A stretch of 32,900 bases of DNA, from the NCBI GenBank assembly GCA_027315045.1, contig DAHUZS010000128.1, positions 1-32,900 on the forward strand. The letters are read 5' to 3'. This document shows, piece by piece, positions 13,932 through 21,745 of this stretch; position 1 is the stretch's first letter; the number at the start of each line of letters is the position of its first letter. Under the pieces are notes generated by a model that had not been told where the DNA came from, ran no database searches, and saw nothing but the letters and a program-made list of their open reading frames with translations. The DNA comes from Acidimicrobiaceae bacterium (GTDB lineage Bacteria; Actinomycetota; Acidimicrobiia; Acidimicrobiales; RAAP-2). The position numbers and the translations under genes were made by a program.

Positions 13932-15395
13932 GTGTGGGGGTCCGGCGTCGTCCATCATCGGAGTGTGAACGGGTTCTCCGCCGTGGTGACGACCGGCATC
14001 TACTGCCGCCCGGGCTGCGCGGCACGGCCCCGACCCGACCACGTGCGCCCCTTCGCCCTGGCCGCCGCGGCCGAGGCGGCCGGCTATCGGGCCTGCCTGC
14101 GCTGCCGGCCCTACCGCGCCGACCCGCCGATCGGCTTGGAGGGACCCGAGCTCGTGTGTCGGGCCGTCCAGCTCGTCGTCGACGGCCTCCTGGACGACCA
14201 ACGGGAGGACGCGTTGGGAGACCGGTTGGGAGTGTCGCCCCGGCACCTACGCCGGCTGTTCGTGACCCACCTGGGCCTCTCGCCCGACCAGCTGGCTCGG
14301 TCCCGCCGGGCCCACTTCGCCCGCCGTCTGCTCGACGACACCGACCTCGGCCTGGCCGAGATCGCCTTCGCCTCGGGGTTCGGCAGCATCCGCCAGTTCA
14401 ACCGGGTCTGCCGGGACGTCTTCTCGGCCACGCCCCGCGAGCTGCGGGCTCACCGACGGTCGACCGACCGGCTGGTCGCTGACGGCGGCCTCGCCCTGCG
14501 GCTCCCGTTCTCCGGTGCCATCGAGTGGGAGGCGGTGCTCGGCTACCTGGCCCGCCGGGCCATCGGCGGGGTCGAGCACGTCACCGAGGGGACCTACCGC
14601 CGTACGGTCGTGATCGACGGCGACCCCGGAGTGCTCGAGGTGTCCCGGGGTGGCGACGACCACCTGATCCTCGTGGCCCACCTCCCCCACTGGGAAGGCC
14701 TGATCCACCTGGTCCAGCGGGTCCGACGCACCTTCGGGCTCGACGTCGACCTCGACGCCGCCCTTCGCCTGCTCGCCACCAGCCCTACGGTCGGCCCGCT
14801 CGTCGCCGCCGCTCCGGGGCTGCGGCCACCGGGCACCTGGGACCCTTTCGAGACGGCGATCAGGACGATCTGCGGTCAGCGGATCAGCGTCGCCGCCGCC
14901 GGCACCATCGTGAGCCGGATCGTCCAGCGCTACGGGGGCTTCGTCCCGGGCCTTCGCCCCATGGAGCTCGACCGCACCTTCCCGGCCCCCGAGACCCTGG
15001 CCGAGGCGGACTTCTCCGGCCTCGGGCTCACGTCGGCCCGGGCCCGAGCGCTGCGGTCCCTGGCGCAGGACGTGGCCGATGGCTCCCTCGTTCTCGAACG
15101 GACCACCCCCCTTGACCGGTTCGTCCGAACCCTGACGACGCGCCCGGGCCTCGGCCCGTGGAGCGCCCACTACCTGGCCCTCCGGGTCGGCCACCTGGAC
15201 GCCTTCCCGGCAGCGGATCTCGGGCTCCGCCGGGCGCTGGAGGCGATCGAGTCGAGACTGGTCTCACCCCAAGAGCTCGAGTCAGTGGCCGAGGCCTGGC
15301 GCCCCTGGCGCGCCGTCGCCGCCACCCACCTGTGGTTCGCCGGTGCCGGTCGCCAGGCGCGGTCGCGACTGGCGTCGGCCGACCCCCTTTCCTAG
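13932..15395 (+). CDS. alkA: Ada zinc domain-AraC HTH-AlkA DNA glycosylase fusion
   Basis: 487 residues from a GTG at 13932, or 476 from a GTG at 13965. Domains in order: an Ada-type zinc domain with C25, C29, C55 and C58 (TTGIYCRPGC and CLRCRP); an AraC helix-turn-helix at about 70-160 (LGVSPRHLRRLFVTHLGLSP and LAEIAFASGFGSIRQFNRVC); and the AlkA N-domain with an HhH-GPD glycosylase at about 175-475, with TRPGLGPWSAHYLALR and the catalytic-Asp region FPAADLGLRRAL. The fusion senses methyl phosphotriesters and removes 3-methyladenine. No O6-methyltransferase domain is present. The usual residues before TTGIYC (DGRFFVGV-like) are shortened, so the true start is uncertain. The 22-bp gap after the phosphoribosyltransferase gene allows readthrough. 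Confidence 0.92.
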   Translation: MWGSGVVHHRSVNGFSAVVTTGIYCRPGCAARPRPDHVRPFALAAAAEAAGYRACLRCRPYRADPPIGLEGPELVCRAVQLVVDGLLDDQREDALGDRLGVSPRHLRRLFVTHLGLSPDQLARSRRAHFARRLLDDTDLGLAEIAFASGFGSIRQFNRVCRDVFSATPRELRAHRRSTDRLVADGGLALRLPFSGAIEWEAVLGYLARRAIGGVEHVTEGTYRRTVVIDGDPGVLEVSRGGDDHLILVAHLPHWEGLIHLVQRVRRTFGLDVDLDAALRLLATSPTVGPLVAAAPGLRPPGTWDPFETAIRTICGQRISVAAAGTIVSRIVQRYGGFVPGLRPMELDRTFPAPETLAEADFSGLGLTSARARALRSLAQDVADGSLVLERTTPLDRFVRTLTTRPGLGPWSAHYLALRVGHLDAFPAADLGLRRALEAIESRLVSPQELESVAEAWRPWRAVAATHLWFAGAGRQARSRLASADPLS

Positions 15396-15403
15396 GGTCC
15401 AGA

Positions 15404-15421
15404 GGTGCCTGTTGTGGCACC
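15404..15421 (+). terminator. Short hairpin after alkA
   Basis: GGTGCC and GGCACC form a 6-bp perfect stem with loop TGTTGT, 9 nt after the alkA stop. It is weak and has no T tract; a terminator role is only suggested by position. Confidence 0.3.
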
Positions 15422-15493
15422 GACCTTGGCTCTTGTGTTCTCGAGCAGGGTGCGCAGCGCCGTGGGGGGCCGGCGGCAGTACCCTCGCCAGCG

Positions 15494-16429
15494 GTGACCG
15501 GTCCACTCGTCGCGGCGGTGGGGTCGGGCCCTGGGCCACTCCTCTACTCGTTCACCCTCGGGTTGGTGGCCGCGGTCAACCCCTGCGGCTTCCCGTTGCT
15601 GCCGGCCTACCTCTCGTTCTTCGTCGGAGACGCTGGCGACGGGAGGACCCAGCGGAGCGGACGAGCGCTGTGGGCCGGTGCATGGGTGAGCGCGGGTTTC
15701 CTGGTCGTGTTCGGCGTCGTCGGGATCCTGGTGGAGTCGGGCGTCGACGTGGTGCTCGGGTGGGTGCCGTGGGCCATGATCCCGGTGGGCACCCTGGTGG
15801 CCGGTCTCGGGCTGGCCACCGCCCTCGGGCACCAGCCAAAGGTGCCGACGCCCCTCCGGCGCCGCCTCGGTTCGGGACGCGGCCCGCTGGCCATGGCCGG
15901 TTTCGGAGTGACCTACGCCGTGGCCTCGCTCACCTGCGCGCTCCCGTTGTTCGTGGCCGCCGTCGCCGGTTCCTTCGGCCGCCTGGGGGTGGCCCGCGGC
16001 GTGGGCTCGGTGGTCGCCTACGCCCTCGGCATGGGCCTATTCCTCACGGTGGCCGCGATGGTGGTGGCCAATCTCGGGGTCTCCCCGCTGCGGCGCATGG
16101 GCCCCTTCGTCCGGTTCGTCCCCCGGGCCGCTGGGGCCGTGCTGGCGCTGGTCGGGGGGTACCTGGTCTTGTACTGGACCGCCTACCTCGTCGCCCCGAC
16201 CGCGAGCCCCCAGCCGATCGGGGTGGTCGAGCACGTCCAGACGGCCCTCAGCAACTGGCTGAGCGGCTCTCCCCAGTTGATCGGGGTCGTCCTCGGGCTG
16301 GCGCTCCTGCTCGGCCTGGTCCTCGTCGCCCTGGGCTCCTGGCGGCGAGAAGGGGGAGCGTCGCCGCCTGCCCGGCTGCTCGAACCGGCTGCCCCGTCCC
16401 GCTCCGAGGAGCTGAGCGTCAATGGCTGA
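15494..16429 (+). CDS. ccdA: CcdA-type thiol-disulfide transmembrane protein
   Basis: 311 residues from a GTG at 15494; the open frame before it overlaps alkA and is not family-like. Six or more hydrophobic segments are visible, plus the two conserved membrane cysteines of the CcdA/DsbD core: C31 in NPCGFPLLPAYL and C148 in ASLTCALPLFV. The protein carries reducing equivalents from cytosolic thioredoxin across the membrane to extracytoplasmic thioredoxin-like proteins. The very next gene, overlapping by 8 nt, encodes exactly such proteins (SCO and TlpA domains), so the two are almost certainly partners. The C-terminal tail is soluble and unconserved. Confidence 0.92.
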   Translation: MTGPLVAAVGSGPGPLLYSFTLGLVAAVNPCGFPLLPAYLSFFVGDAGDGRTQRSGRALWAGAWVSAGFLVVFGVVGILVESGVDVVLGWVPWAMIPVGTLVAGLGLATALGHQPKVPTPLRRRLGSGRGPLAMAGFGVTYAVASLTCALPLFVAAVAGSFGRLGVARGVGSVVAYALGMGLFLTVAAMVVANLGVSPLRRMGPFVRFVPRAAGAVLALVGGYLVLYWTAYLVAPTASPQPIGVVEHVQTALSNWLSGSPQLIGVVLGLALLLGLVLVALGSWRREGGASPPARLLEPAAPSRSEELSVNG

Positions 16430-17651
16430 CACCGTCGAAGCGCCCCCGGTCGACGCTGGGCCGGCTGCTGCGCGCGGGCCAGCGGGACGGCGACGCCCGT
16501 TGTGGTTCGCCATTGCCGGCGTGGGAATCGCCGCGGTCTTGGCGGTCGTCCTCTTCGTCGGGGTCGGAACCGACTCGGGGCCGCCGGACGTCGCCCCGGG
16601 GATCAACCCGTCGTCGGCCTACCTGCTCCAGCTGGACGTCTTCGGGCCCGGTGGGGGCGCCCGCGCGCCGAACTTCACCCTCACCGACCAGCACGGCGCG
16701 ACGGTGTCGCTCTCGGCCTTCCGGGGCAAGTCGGTGGTGCTCTCGTTCAACGACGATCGGTGCATCGACATCTGCACCCTGCTCGCGCAGGACGTCGTGG
16801 CGGCCGACCGGGACCTCGGACCGGCGGCCACCCACGTCGTGTTCCTGTCGGTAAACGTCAATCCGTACTTCTCCGGGGTCGCGTCGCTGCGCTCCTGGAA
16901 CGACCAGCACGGACTGGGGCGACTCCACAACTGGGTGTTCACGACCGGGTCGCCGGCCGCGCTCGAGCGGGTCTGGAAGCGCTACGGGGTGGAGGTCGAG
17001 CTCCACCCGAGCACGAAGAGCGTGGTCCACTCGACCGAGCTGTACTTCATCGGTCCCACCGGCCGGCAGCTGGCCATCGGCTCGTTCGGGACCGCCTCCG
17101 CCGACACGCCGATCTTCGCCCACACCCTGGCCCAGATGGCCAACGACGACCTCCCCCGGTCCGAGCAGGTACGCGTGGGTGGCCCGAGCGCGGTGCCGCC
17201 GAACCAGAGCCCGGCCGCCATCGGCGCCCGGGTCCCGAGCTTCTCACTCCCCTTCCTCGACGCCCCGGGGCGCACGTTCGAGTCGAGCAGCCTCCGGGGC
17301 CACTACAGCATCCTCAACTTCTGGTCGAGCACCTGCACGGCGTGCGTGCGCGAGCTGCCGAACATCGAGCAGGCCTACCGGGCCCTCGGGACCAAGGTGC
17401 ACGTCGTCGGCGTCGACGTGGCCGACAACCCATCGGCCGCGGCTCGCTTCGCCCACCGGTTGGGGGTCACCTATCCGCTCGTCTCGGACCGCTCTGGCCA
17501 GGTGACAAGCACGTACCAGAGCCCGGCGCTGCCCTTCACCGCGATCCTCTCCCCCAAGGGGAAGCTCGAGACACTCCACCCCGGTGCGCTCACCACCGAA
17601 CAGCTCGAGTACATCATCGAGAACCTCGATCCCGCCCTGGGGTCCTCGTGA
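16422..17651 (+). CDS. SCO1/SenC-TlpA fusion, membrane-anchored double thioredoxin-fold protein
   Basis: 409 residues from an ATG at 16422, overlapping ccdA by 8 nt. An N-terminal membrane anchor (about 27-48) puts the rest outside the cytoplasm. Domain 1 (about 80-245) is SCO1/SenC-like: C114-x3-C118 in DDRCIDICTLL, and the copper-ligand His H203 in VVHSTELYFIGP. Domain 2 (about 265-405) is TlpA/ResA-like: C305-x2-C308 in FWSSTCTACVRELP, and the cis-Pro in SPALPFTAIL. SCO proteins deliver copper to the CuA site of cytochrome oxidase, and TlpA-type domains keep that site or SCO reduced. Having both in one chain, next to ccdA and ctaG, implies a self-contained copper-insertion and reduction device. 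The fusion is in-frame with no sign of frameshift. Confidence 0.92.
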   Translation: MADTVEAPPVDAGPAAARGPAGRRRPLWFAIAGVGIAAVLAVVLFVGVGTDSGPPDVAPGINPSSAYLLQLDVFGPGGGARAPNFTLTDQHGATVSLSAFRGKSVVLSFNDDRCIDICTLLAQDVVAADRDLGPAATHVVFLSVNVNPYFSGVASLRSWNDQHGLGRLHNWVFTTGSPAALERVWKRYGVEVELHPSTKSVVHSTELYFIGPTGRQLAIGSFGTASADTPIFAHTLAQMANDDLPRSEQVRVGGPSAVPPNQSPAAIGARVPSFSLPFLDAPGRTFESSSLRGHYSILNFWSSTCTACVRELPNIEQAYRALGTKVHVVGVDVADNPSAAARFAHRLGVTYPLVSDRSGQVTSTYQSPALPFTAILSPKGKLETLHPGALTTEQLEYIIENLDPALGSS

Positions 17652-17652
17652 G

Positions 17653-18531
17653 ATGACCGCCAACGTCCTGTCACCCCACATCTCGGTCCACCGCCTGGTG
17701 ACCGGGTGGCAGACCGATCCGATTTCGCTCGTCGCGCTGGCCGTCGAGCTCGCGTTGGCCGTCGCTTACCTGGCCGGAACCCGGCGACTGCGGAGCAAGG
17801 ACCGCGACTGGTCCCCCTGGCGGACCGCGAGCTTCCTCACCGGCATGGGCACCGTGGTGATCGCGGTGCAATCCGGGGTCGCCGCCTACGACGATTCCAA
17901 CTTCACCGTGCACGTGGTGCAGCACCTCTTGCTCATGAACGTCGCCCCGATCTTCTTCGCGTTCTCGGCCCCCATCACGCTCGGCCTCCAGGCGCTGGCA
18001 CGCCGCAACCAGGAGCGGCTCCTCCGGGTCCTGCACCACCCATTCGTCAACTTCGTCACCAACCCGATCGTCGCGGCAGGCATCGCCTACTTCACGATGA
18101 TCGGGTATTTCCTCACCCCCTTCTACAACTTCTCTCTCGAGCACCCCCTGGTCCACGACCTCACCCACCTGCAATTCCTCATCGCCGGGTCACTCTTCTG
18201 GTTTGCCCTCATCGGCAAGGACCCGTCCCGCTGGCATCCGTCGTTCCCGGCCAAGCTCGGGCTCCTCGCCACCGAGATCCCGATGTCGGCCGTGATCGGG
18301 TTGGCCTTGAGCCAGGCCCGCACGTCCATCGCCCCCCACTTCCACACCGTGATCGACACCCGGGCCGGGGGCTCCATCCTGTGGATCTTCTCCGAGCTGA
18401 CCACCCTCGTGGCGATGGGGCTCCTCCTCTACCAGTGGCTGCGCTTCGACGAGCGGGAGCAGATCCGGGCGGACCGCCGGGCCGATCGAGCGCTCGCCGC
18501 GACCGAACGGGCGACCGCGCCACCCGACTGA
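17653..18531 (+). CDS. ctaG: Cytochrome c oxidase assembly factor, caa3_CtaG family
   Basis: 292 residues from an ATG at 17653, 1 bp after the previous stop. A multi-span membrane protein of about seven segments with the CtaG pattern: FTVHVVQHLLLMNVAPIFFA, VHDLTHLQFLIAGSLFW and HFHTVIDTRAGGSILWIFSE. These histidine-rich stretches are the conserved core of the Bacillus-type caa3 CtaG, required for active oxidase. Together with the SCO-TlpA fusion and CcdA it forms an oxidase copper/thiol assembly operon. The oxidase subunits themselves are not in the window. The C-terminal tail is charged and cytosolic. Confidence 0.9.
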   Translation: MTANVLSPHISVHRLVTGWQTDPISLVALAVELALAVAYLAGTRRLRSKDRDWSPWRTASFLTGMGTVVIAVQSGVAAYDDSNFTVHVVQHLLLMNVAPIFFAFSAPITLGLQALARRNQERLLRVLHHPFVNFVTNPIVAAGIAYFTMIGYFLTPFYNFSLEHPLVHDLTHLQFLIAGSLFWFALIGKDPSRWHPSFPAKLGLLATEIPMSAVIGLALSQARTSIAPHFHTVIDTRAGGSILWIFSELTTLVAMGLLLYQWLRFDEREQIRADRRADRALAATERATAPPD

Positions 18532-18581
18532 GCGGGAGTCGCCGGCTCATTCACCGGGGTGGTGCCGGGTGGCTATCATGA

Positions 18582-18611
18582 CCGCCAACCGGATGAGGCT
18601 CCGGTTGGCGG
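18582..18611 (+). promoter_or_regulatory. Strong hairpin upstream of the Hyf-like operon
   Basis: CCGCCAACCGGA (18582-18593) and TCCGGTTGGCGG (18600-18611) form a perfect 12-bp stem with loop TGAGGC. It lies 50 nt after ctaG and 69 nt before the hyfC-like start. No T tract follows. It could terminate the oxidase-assembly transcript, process a joint transcript, or control the Hyf-like genes. Confidence 0.5.
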
Positions 18612-18680
18612 CGTGCTCGACTGCTGAACTGCCCTCGGGCTGATGGCCTCTACGCAGGATCGACCTGTCGTGGAGGTTGC

Positions 18681-19634
18681 GTGCTGACGCCGATCGAGAT
18701 CCAGGGGCTCCAGGTCCTGACGATCCTCGTCTGCTCCCCGTTGCTGAGCGGCGTGATCGCGCACATCGAGGCGCGCCTGCAGGGTCGACGGGGGCCACGA
18801 ATCCTCCAGCCCTACTACGACCTGGCCAAGCTCCTTTGCAAGGAGACGCTGGTCCCCGAGGACGCGAGCTGGGTGTTCGTCGCCGGCCCGATCGTCGCCT
18901 TCTCGTGCTATCTGATCGTCCCCTTACTGATCCCGGTCCTGACCAACTACCCCCTGCCCCTGGGCTACATGGGCGACATCCTCGGTGGCGGGTTCATCCT
19001 GGCCCTCGCGGGGTTCTCGGTGTCGTTGGCCGCGGCCGAGTCCGGCGGCCCCTACGCGCAGCTCGGCAGCAGCCGGGCGATGACCCTCGGGGCGCTCATC
19101 GAACCGTCGATCCTCTTCGTCACCTTCACCGTGGCCCTCGTCACCAGCACCGACCTCCCCTACTCCGAGGCCGCCGCCGCCCGGGCCTCCCTCAGCCAGG
19201 CCGTCCGACCGGCGCACCTCCTGGCCGCATTGGCCTTCTTCCTGGTGGTGCTGAACGACACCGGCCGAATCCCGGTCGAGACTCACTCGAGCACGCTCGA
19301 GTTCGGCATGATCGACGAGGCCCGGACCCTCGAGCACTCCGGCCCGCTCTTCGCACTCCTCCGGTGGGGCTCGGCCATGAAGCAGATGCTGCTGTACGTG
19401 ATCCTGCTCAACGTCTTCGTGGCGCCCTGGGGGCTGGCCGGGACCCGGCAAGCCGGAGCCGTGCTCTTGGCCGTCCCGGTCTTTGTCGGCAAGGCCATCG
19501 GACTCGGGATCCTCTTCGCCCTGGTGGACAACAGCTTCTCCAAGCTGCGCCTGTTCAAGATCACCGAGTTCATGGCGGCGTCCTTCGTGATCGCCATCCT
19601 GGCCGTGTTGGTGCTCTACCTAGGAGGTGGCTGA
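18681..19634 (+). CDS. hyfC: HyfC/HycD/NuoH-like membrane subunit of a hydrogenase-4-related complex
   Basis: 317 residues from a GTG at 18681 with GGAGG at 18671-18675. About eight membrane spans. NuoH/HycD signatures: HIEARLQGRRGPRILQPYYDLAKLLCKE (residues about 27-54) and FGMIDEARTLEHSGPLFALLRWGSAMKQ (about 213-240), which form the interface to the peripheral arm. The acidic and basic residues in these loops are kept. It is the first gene of six transcribed together with gaps or overlaps of only a few bases. The nearest familiar system is the mycobacterial hyc set (hycD, hycP, hycQ, hycE plus NuoB- and NuoL-like genes), here in a permuted order. Confidence 0.92.
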   Translation: MLTPIEIQGLQVLTILVCSPLLSGVIAHIEARLQGRRGPRILQPYYDLAKLLCKETLVPEDASWVFVAGPIVAFSCYLIVPLLIPVLTNYPLPLGYMGDILGGGFILALAGFSVSLAAAESGGPYAQLGSSRAMTLGALIEPSILFVTFTVALVTSTDLPYSEAAAARASLSQAVRPAHLLAALAFFLVVLNDTGRIPVETHSSTLEFGMIDEARTLEHSGPLFALLRWGSAMKQMLLYVILLNVFVAPWGLAGTRQAGAVLLAVPVFVGKAIGLGILFALVDNSFSKLRLFKITEFMAASFVIAILAVLVLYLGGG

Positions 19635-19635
19635 G

Positions 19636-20310
19636 GTGGTCGCGGCCATGAACGCCCCCTCCACCTTCACCGGCGGCTCAGAGGCGATCGCCTTGGCGGT
19701 GCTCTTGACCGAGTTCGCGATGCTGCGGGCGCCGCTGTCGCGCTCGCAGGTCCGGCTGTACGCGCTCCAGTCGCTGGCGGTGAGTGGGCTCGCCCTCTTC
19801 GTCGCGATCACCAAGCACCTCGACGCGCTCTACGCACTGGCTGCGCTGTCGTTCGTCCTCAAGGTGGTCGTCGTGCCGCGCATCGTGATCCGGTTCCTGC
19901 GCGAGTCGCGAGTCGAGTTGGTCGCCAGCCACCGGCTGGGCGTGGCCTCCATGGTGCTCATCTCGGTGGTCGCCGCCGCGTTCGGCTTCTTCGTGGTCGG
20001 GAGCCTCCCGATCCACGCCAAGTTCCTCCCGACACCGTCGTTCGGGTTGGCGGGCGCCGAGATCCTCGTGGCCTTCCTCCTCGTGATCCTCCGCTCCGAT
20101 GTCGTGTCCCAGGCGGTCGGGTTCTTCTCATTGGAGAACGGGGTGTCGGTGGCCAGCCTGGTCATCGCGGCCGGCCTGCCCCTGATCCTCGAGATGGTCT
20201 TGCTCTTCGACCTGCTGGTCGCGGTGGTGGTCTTCGGCGTCTTGATCCGGGTCCACCACGGGCGGACCCAGACCCTGTCCACCGACCCGCTCGAGCAGCT
20301 CCGGGGCTGA
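19636..20310 (+). CDS. hyfE: HyfE/HycP-like membrane subunit (NuoK-like)
   Basis: 224 residues from the GTG at 19636, chosen because AGGAGG (19622-19627) sits 8 nt before it; a GTG at 19627 and an ATG at 19648 are alternatives. About seven hydrophobic segments. The segment GFFSLENGVSVASLVIAAGLPLILEM carries the conserved membrane glutamates of the HyfE/NuoK group that take part in proton transfer. The C-terminal VFGVLIRVHHGRTQTLSTDPLEQLRG is typical of HyfE. It is separated from hyfC by 1 bp and from hyfF by 1 bp. Confidence 0.9.
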   Translation: MVAAMNAPSTFTGGSEAIALAVLLTEFAMLRAPLSRSQVRLYALQSLAVSGLALFVAITKHLDALYALAALSFVLKVVVVPRIVIRFLRESRVELVASHRLGVASMVLISVVAAAFGFFVVGSLPIHAKFLPTPSFGLAGAEILVAFLLVILRSDVVSQAVGFFSLENGVSVASLVIAAGLPLILEMVLLFDLLVAVVVFGVLIRVHHGRTQTLSTDPLEQLRG

Positions 20311-20311
20311 C

Positions 20312-21745
20312 ATGGCCTGGTCTCTCGTCGTCCTGTTGATCGCGCCGGTGACCGTGAGCCTCGCGTGTCTGTGGATGCCGGTTCGGGTCGCCCAGGCCCT
20401 GTCGGTCGCCAGCGGTGCGCTGACGGTGGCGATGGTGACGATCCTCGTGCCCGCACCGACGACCACCGCGCTCGGAGGGTGGCTGCGGGTGGACGCTCTG
20501 TCGGTGGTCTTCCTGGTGGCGGTGGCCTTCCTCTACCTGGCCACCGCCCTGTTCGCCGTGGGGTACGTCCGGCCGGCGGTGGGCACCCGCTACGGGCGGC
20601 GGTTCTTCGCCGGGTTCAACCTCTTCGCCTGGGCCATGGTCATCACCCCGGTGGTCAACGGCCTGGCCCTGCTGTGGGTGGCGGTCGAGGTGACCACCGT
20701 CGTCTCGGCCCTCCTGGTCGCGATCGACGACACCGACCGGGCCGCCGAGGCGTCATGGAAGTACCTGCTCATCGCGTCGATGGGCCTCGGCATCGCCCTG
20801 TTGGCCACCGTCGTCATGTACTACGCCGGATCGACCGTCTTCGGGGGGTCCTACCAGCTCTTCTACCCGAAGCTGATGGCCGGCGCCACGCACTTTCCGG
20901 CACCGGTGGTTCGGCTCTCCTTCGTCCTGGCCGTGCTCGGGTACGGGACGAAGATGGGCCTGGTCCCAGTACACACCTGGCTGCCCGACGCCCACTCGGA
21001 GGCGCCGACCCCGGTGTCCGCGCTGTTGTCCGGGGCGCTCTTGGCCGTCAGCTTCTACGCCATTTTGCGCTTCTATCAGGTTAGCGTCCGGGCCATCGGG
21101 CCGGCGTTCCCGCGCAACGTCCTGCTCGGGTTGGGCGTGGCCTCCCTCGCCCTGGCGGCCCTCTACCTCGCCAGCCAACGGGACCTGAAGCGCCTCCTCG
21201 CGTACTCGAGCATCGAGCACATGGGCGTACTGGCCATCGGCATGAGCTTCTCGGCCCCGATCGCTGTGGTGGGCGTCCTGCTCCACGTCCTCGCCCATGC
21301 CGCGGCGAAGGGCACCGCCTTCTTCGGCGCCGGGAGCGCCGTGCGAAAGTTCGGGACGAAGGACCTCGGGTCGATCCGGGGAGGGATCGGCGTGTTGCCC
21401 TGGTCCGGCCCGATGCTGGTCCTGGCCATGCTCGGCCTCTGTGCCATGCCGCCCTTCGGCATCTTCCGCAGCGAGTTCCTCATCGTCTCGGGCGGACTGT
21501 CCGATCCGAAGGACGCGATCGGCGCCGTGCTCGTGGTACTGGTGACCCTGGGCACGCTCGGGTTGAGCTGGTTCGCCGGCCAGACCATGCTCGGCTCGGT
21601 CCCCGAAGGGACGGTCCGGGGCGAGACCAGCCGGTTCATCGTCGCCTCGATGGTCCTCGGGCTGGTCGCCCTGGCGGTCCTCGGGGTCCACCCGCCGGCC
21701 CAGCTCTCGAATCTCTTGGCTCGCGCCGCCGGGGAGCTCCGGTGA
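20312..21745 (+). CDS. hyfF: HyfF/HycQ-like proton-translocating antiporter subunit (NuoM/N-like)
   Basis: 477 residues from an ATG at 20312. About 14 membrane spans of the Mrp/NuoL-M-N fold. Pumping residues are present: the glutamate of TM5 in LLWVAVEVTTVVSALLVA, the lysine of TM7 in GYGTKMGLVPVHTWLPDAHSEAPTPVSALLSG, and the later H/K pair in HVLAHAAAKGTAFFGAG. AYSSIEHMGVLAIGMSF and MPPFGIFRSEFLI are HyfF-type. So the ion-channel part looks functional, in contrast to the degenerate redox subunits that follow. The stop overlaps the next start as GTGA. Confidence 0.92.
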   Translation: MAWSLVVLLIAPVTVSLACLWMPVRVAQALSVASGALTVAMVTILVPAPTTTALGGWLRVDALSVVFLVAVAFLYLATALFAVGYVRPAVGTRYGRRFFAGFNLFAWAMVITPVVNGLALLWVAVEVTTVVSALLVAIDDTDRAAEASWKYLLIASMGLGIALLATVVMYYAGSTVFGGSYQLFYPKLMAGATHFPAPVVRLSFVLAVLGYGTKMGLVPVHTWLPDAHSEAPTPVSALLSGALLAVSFYAILRFYQVSVRAIGPAFPRNVLLGLGVASLALAALYLASQRDLKRLLAYSSIEHMGVLAIGMSFSAPIAVVGVLLHVLAHAAAKGTAFFGAGSAVRKFGTKDLGSIRGGIGVLPWSGPMLVLAMLGLCAMPPFGIFRSEFLIVSGGLSDPKDAIGAVLVVLVTLGTLGLSWFAGQTMLGSVPEGTVRGETSRFIVASMVLGLVALAVLGVHPPAQLSNLLARAAGELR

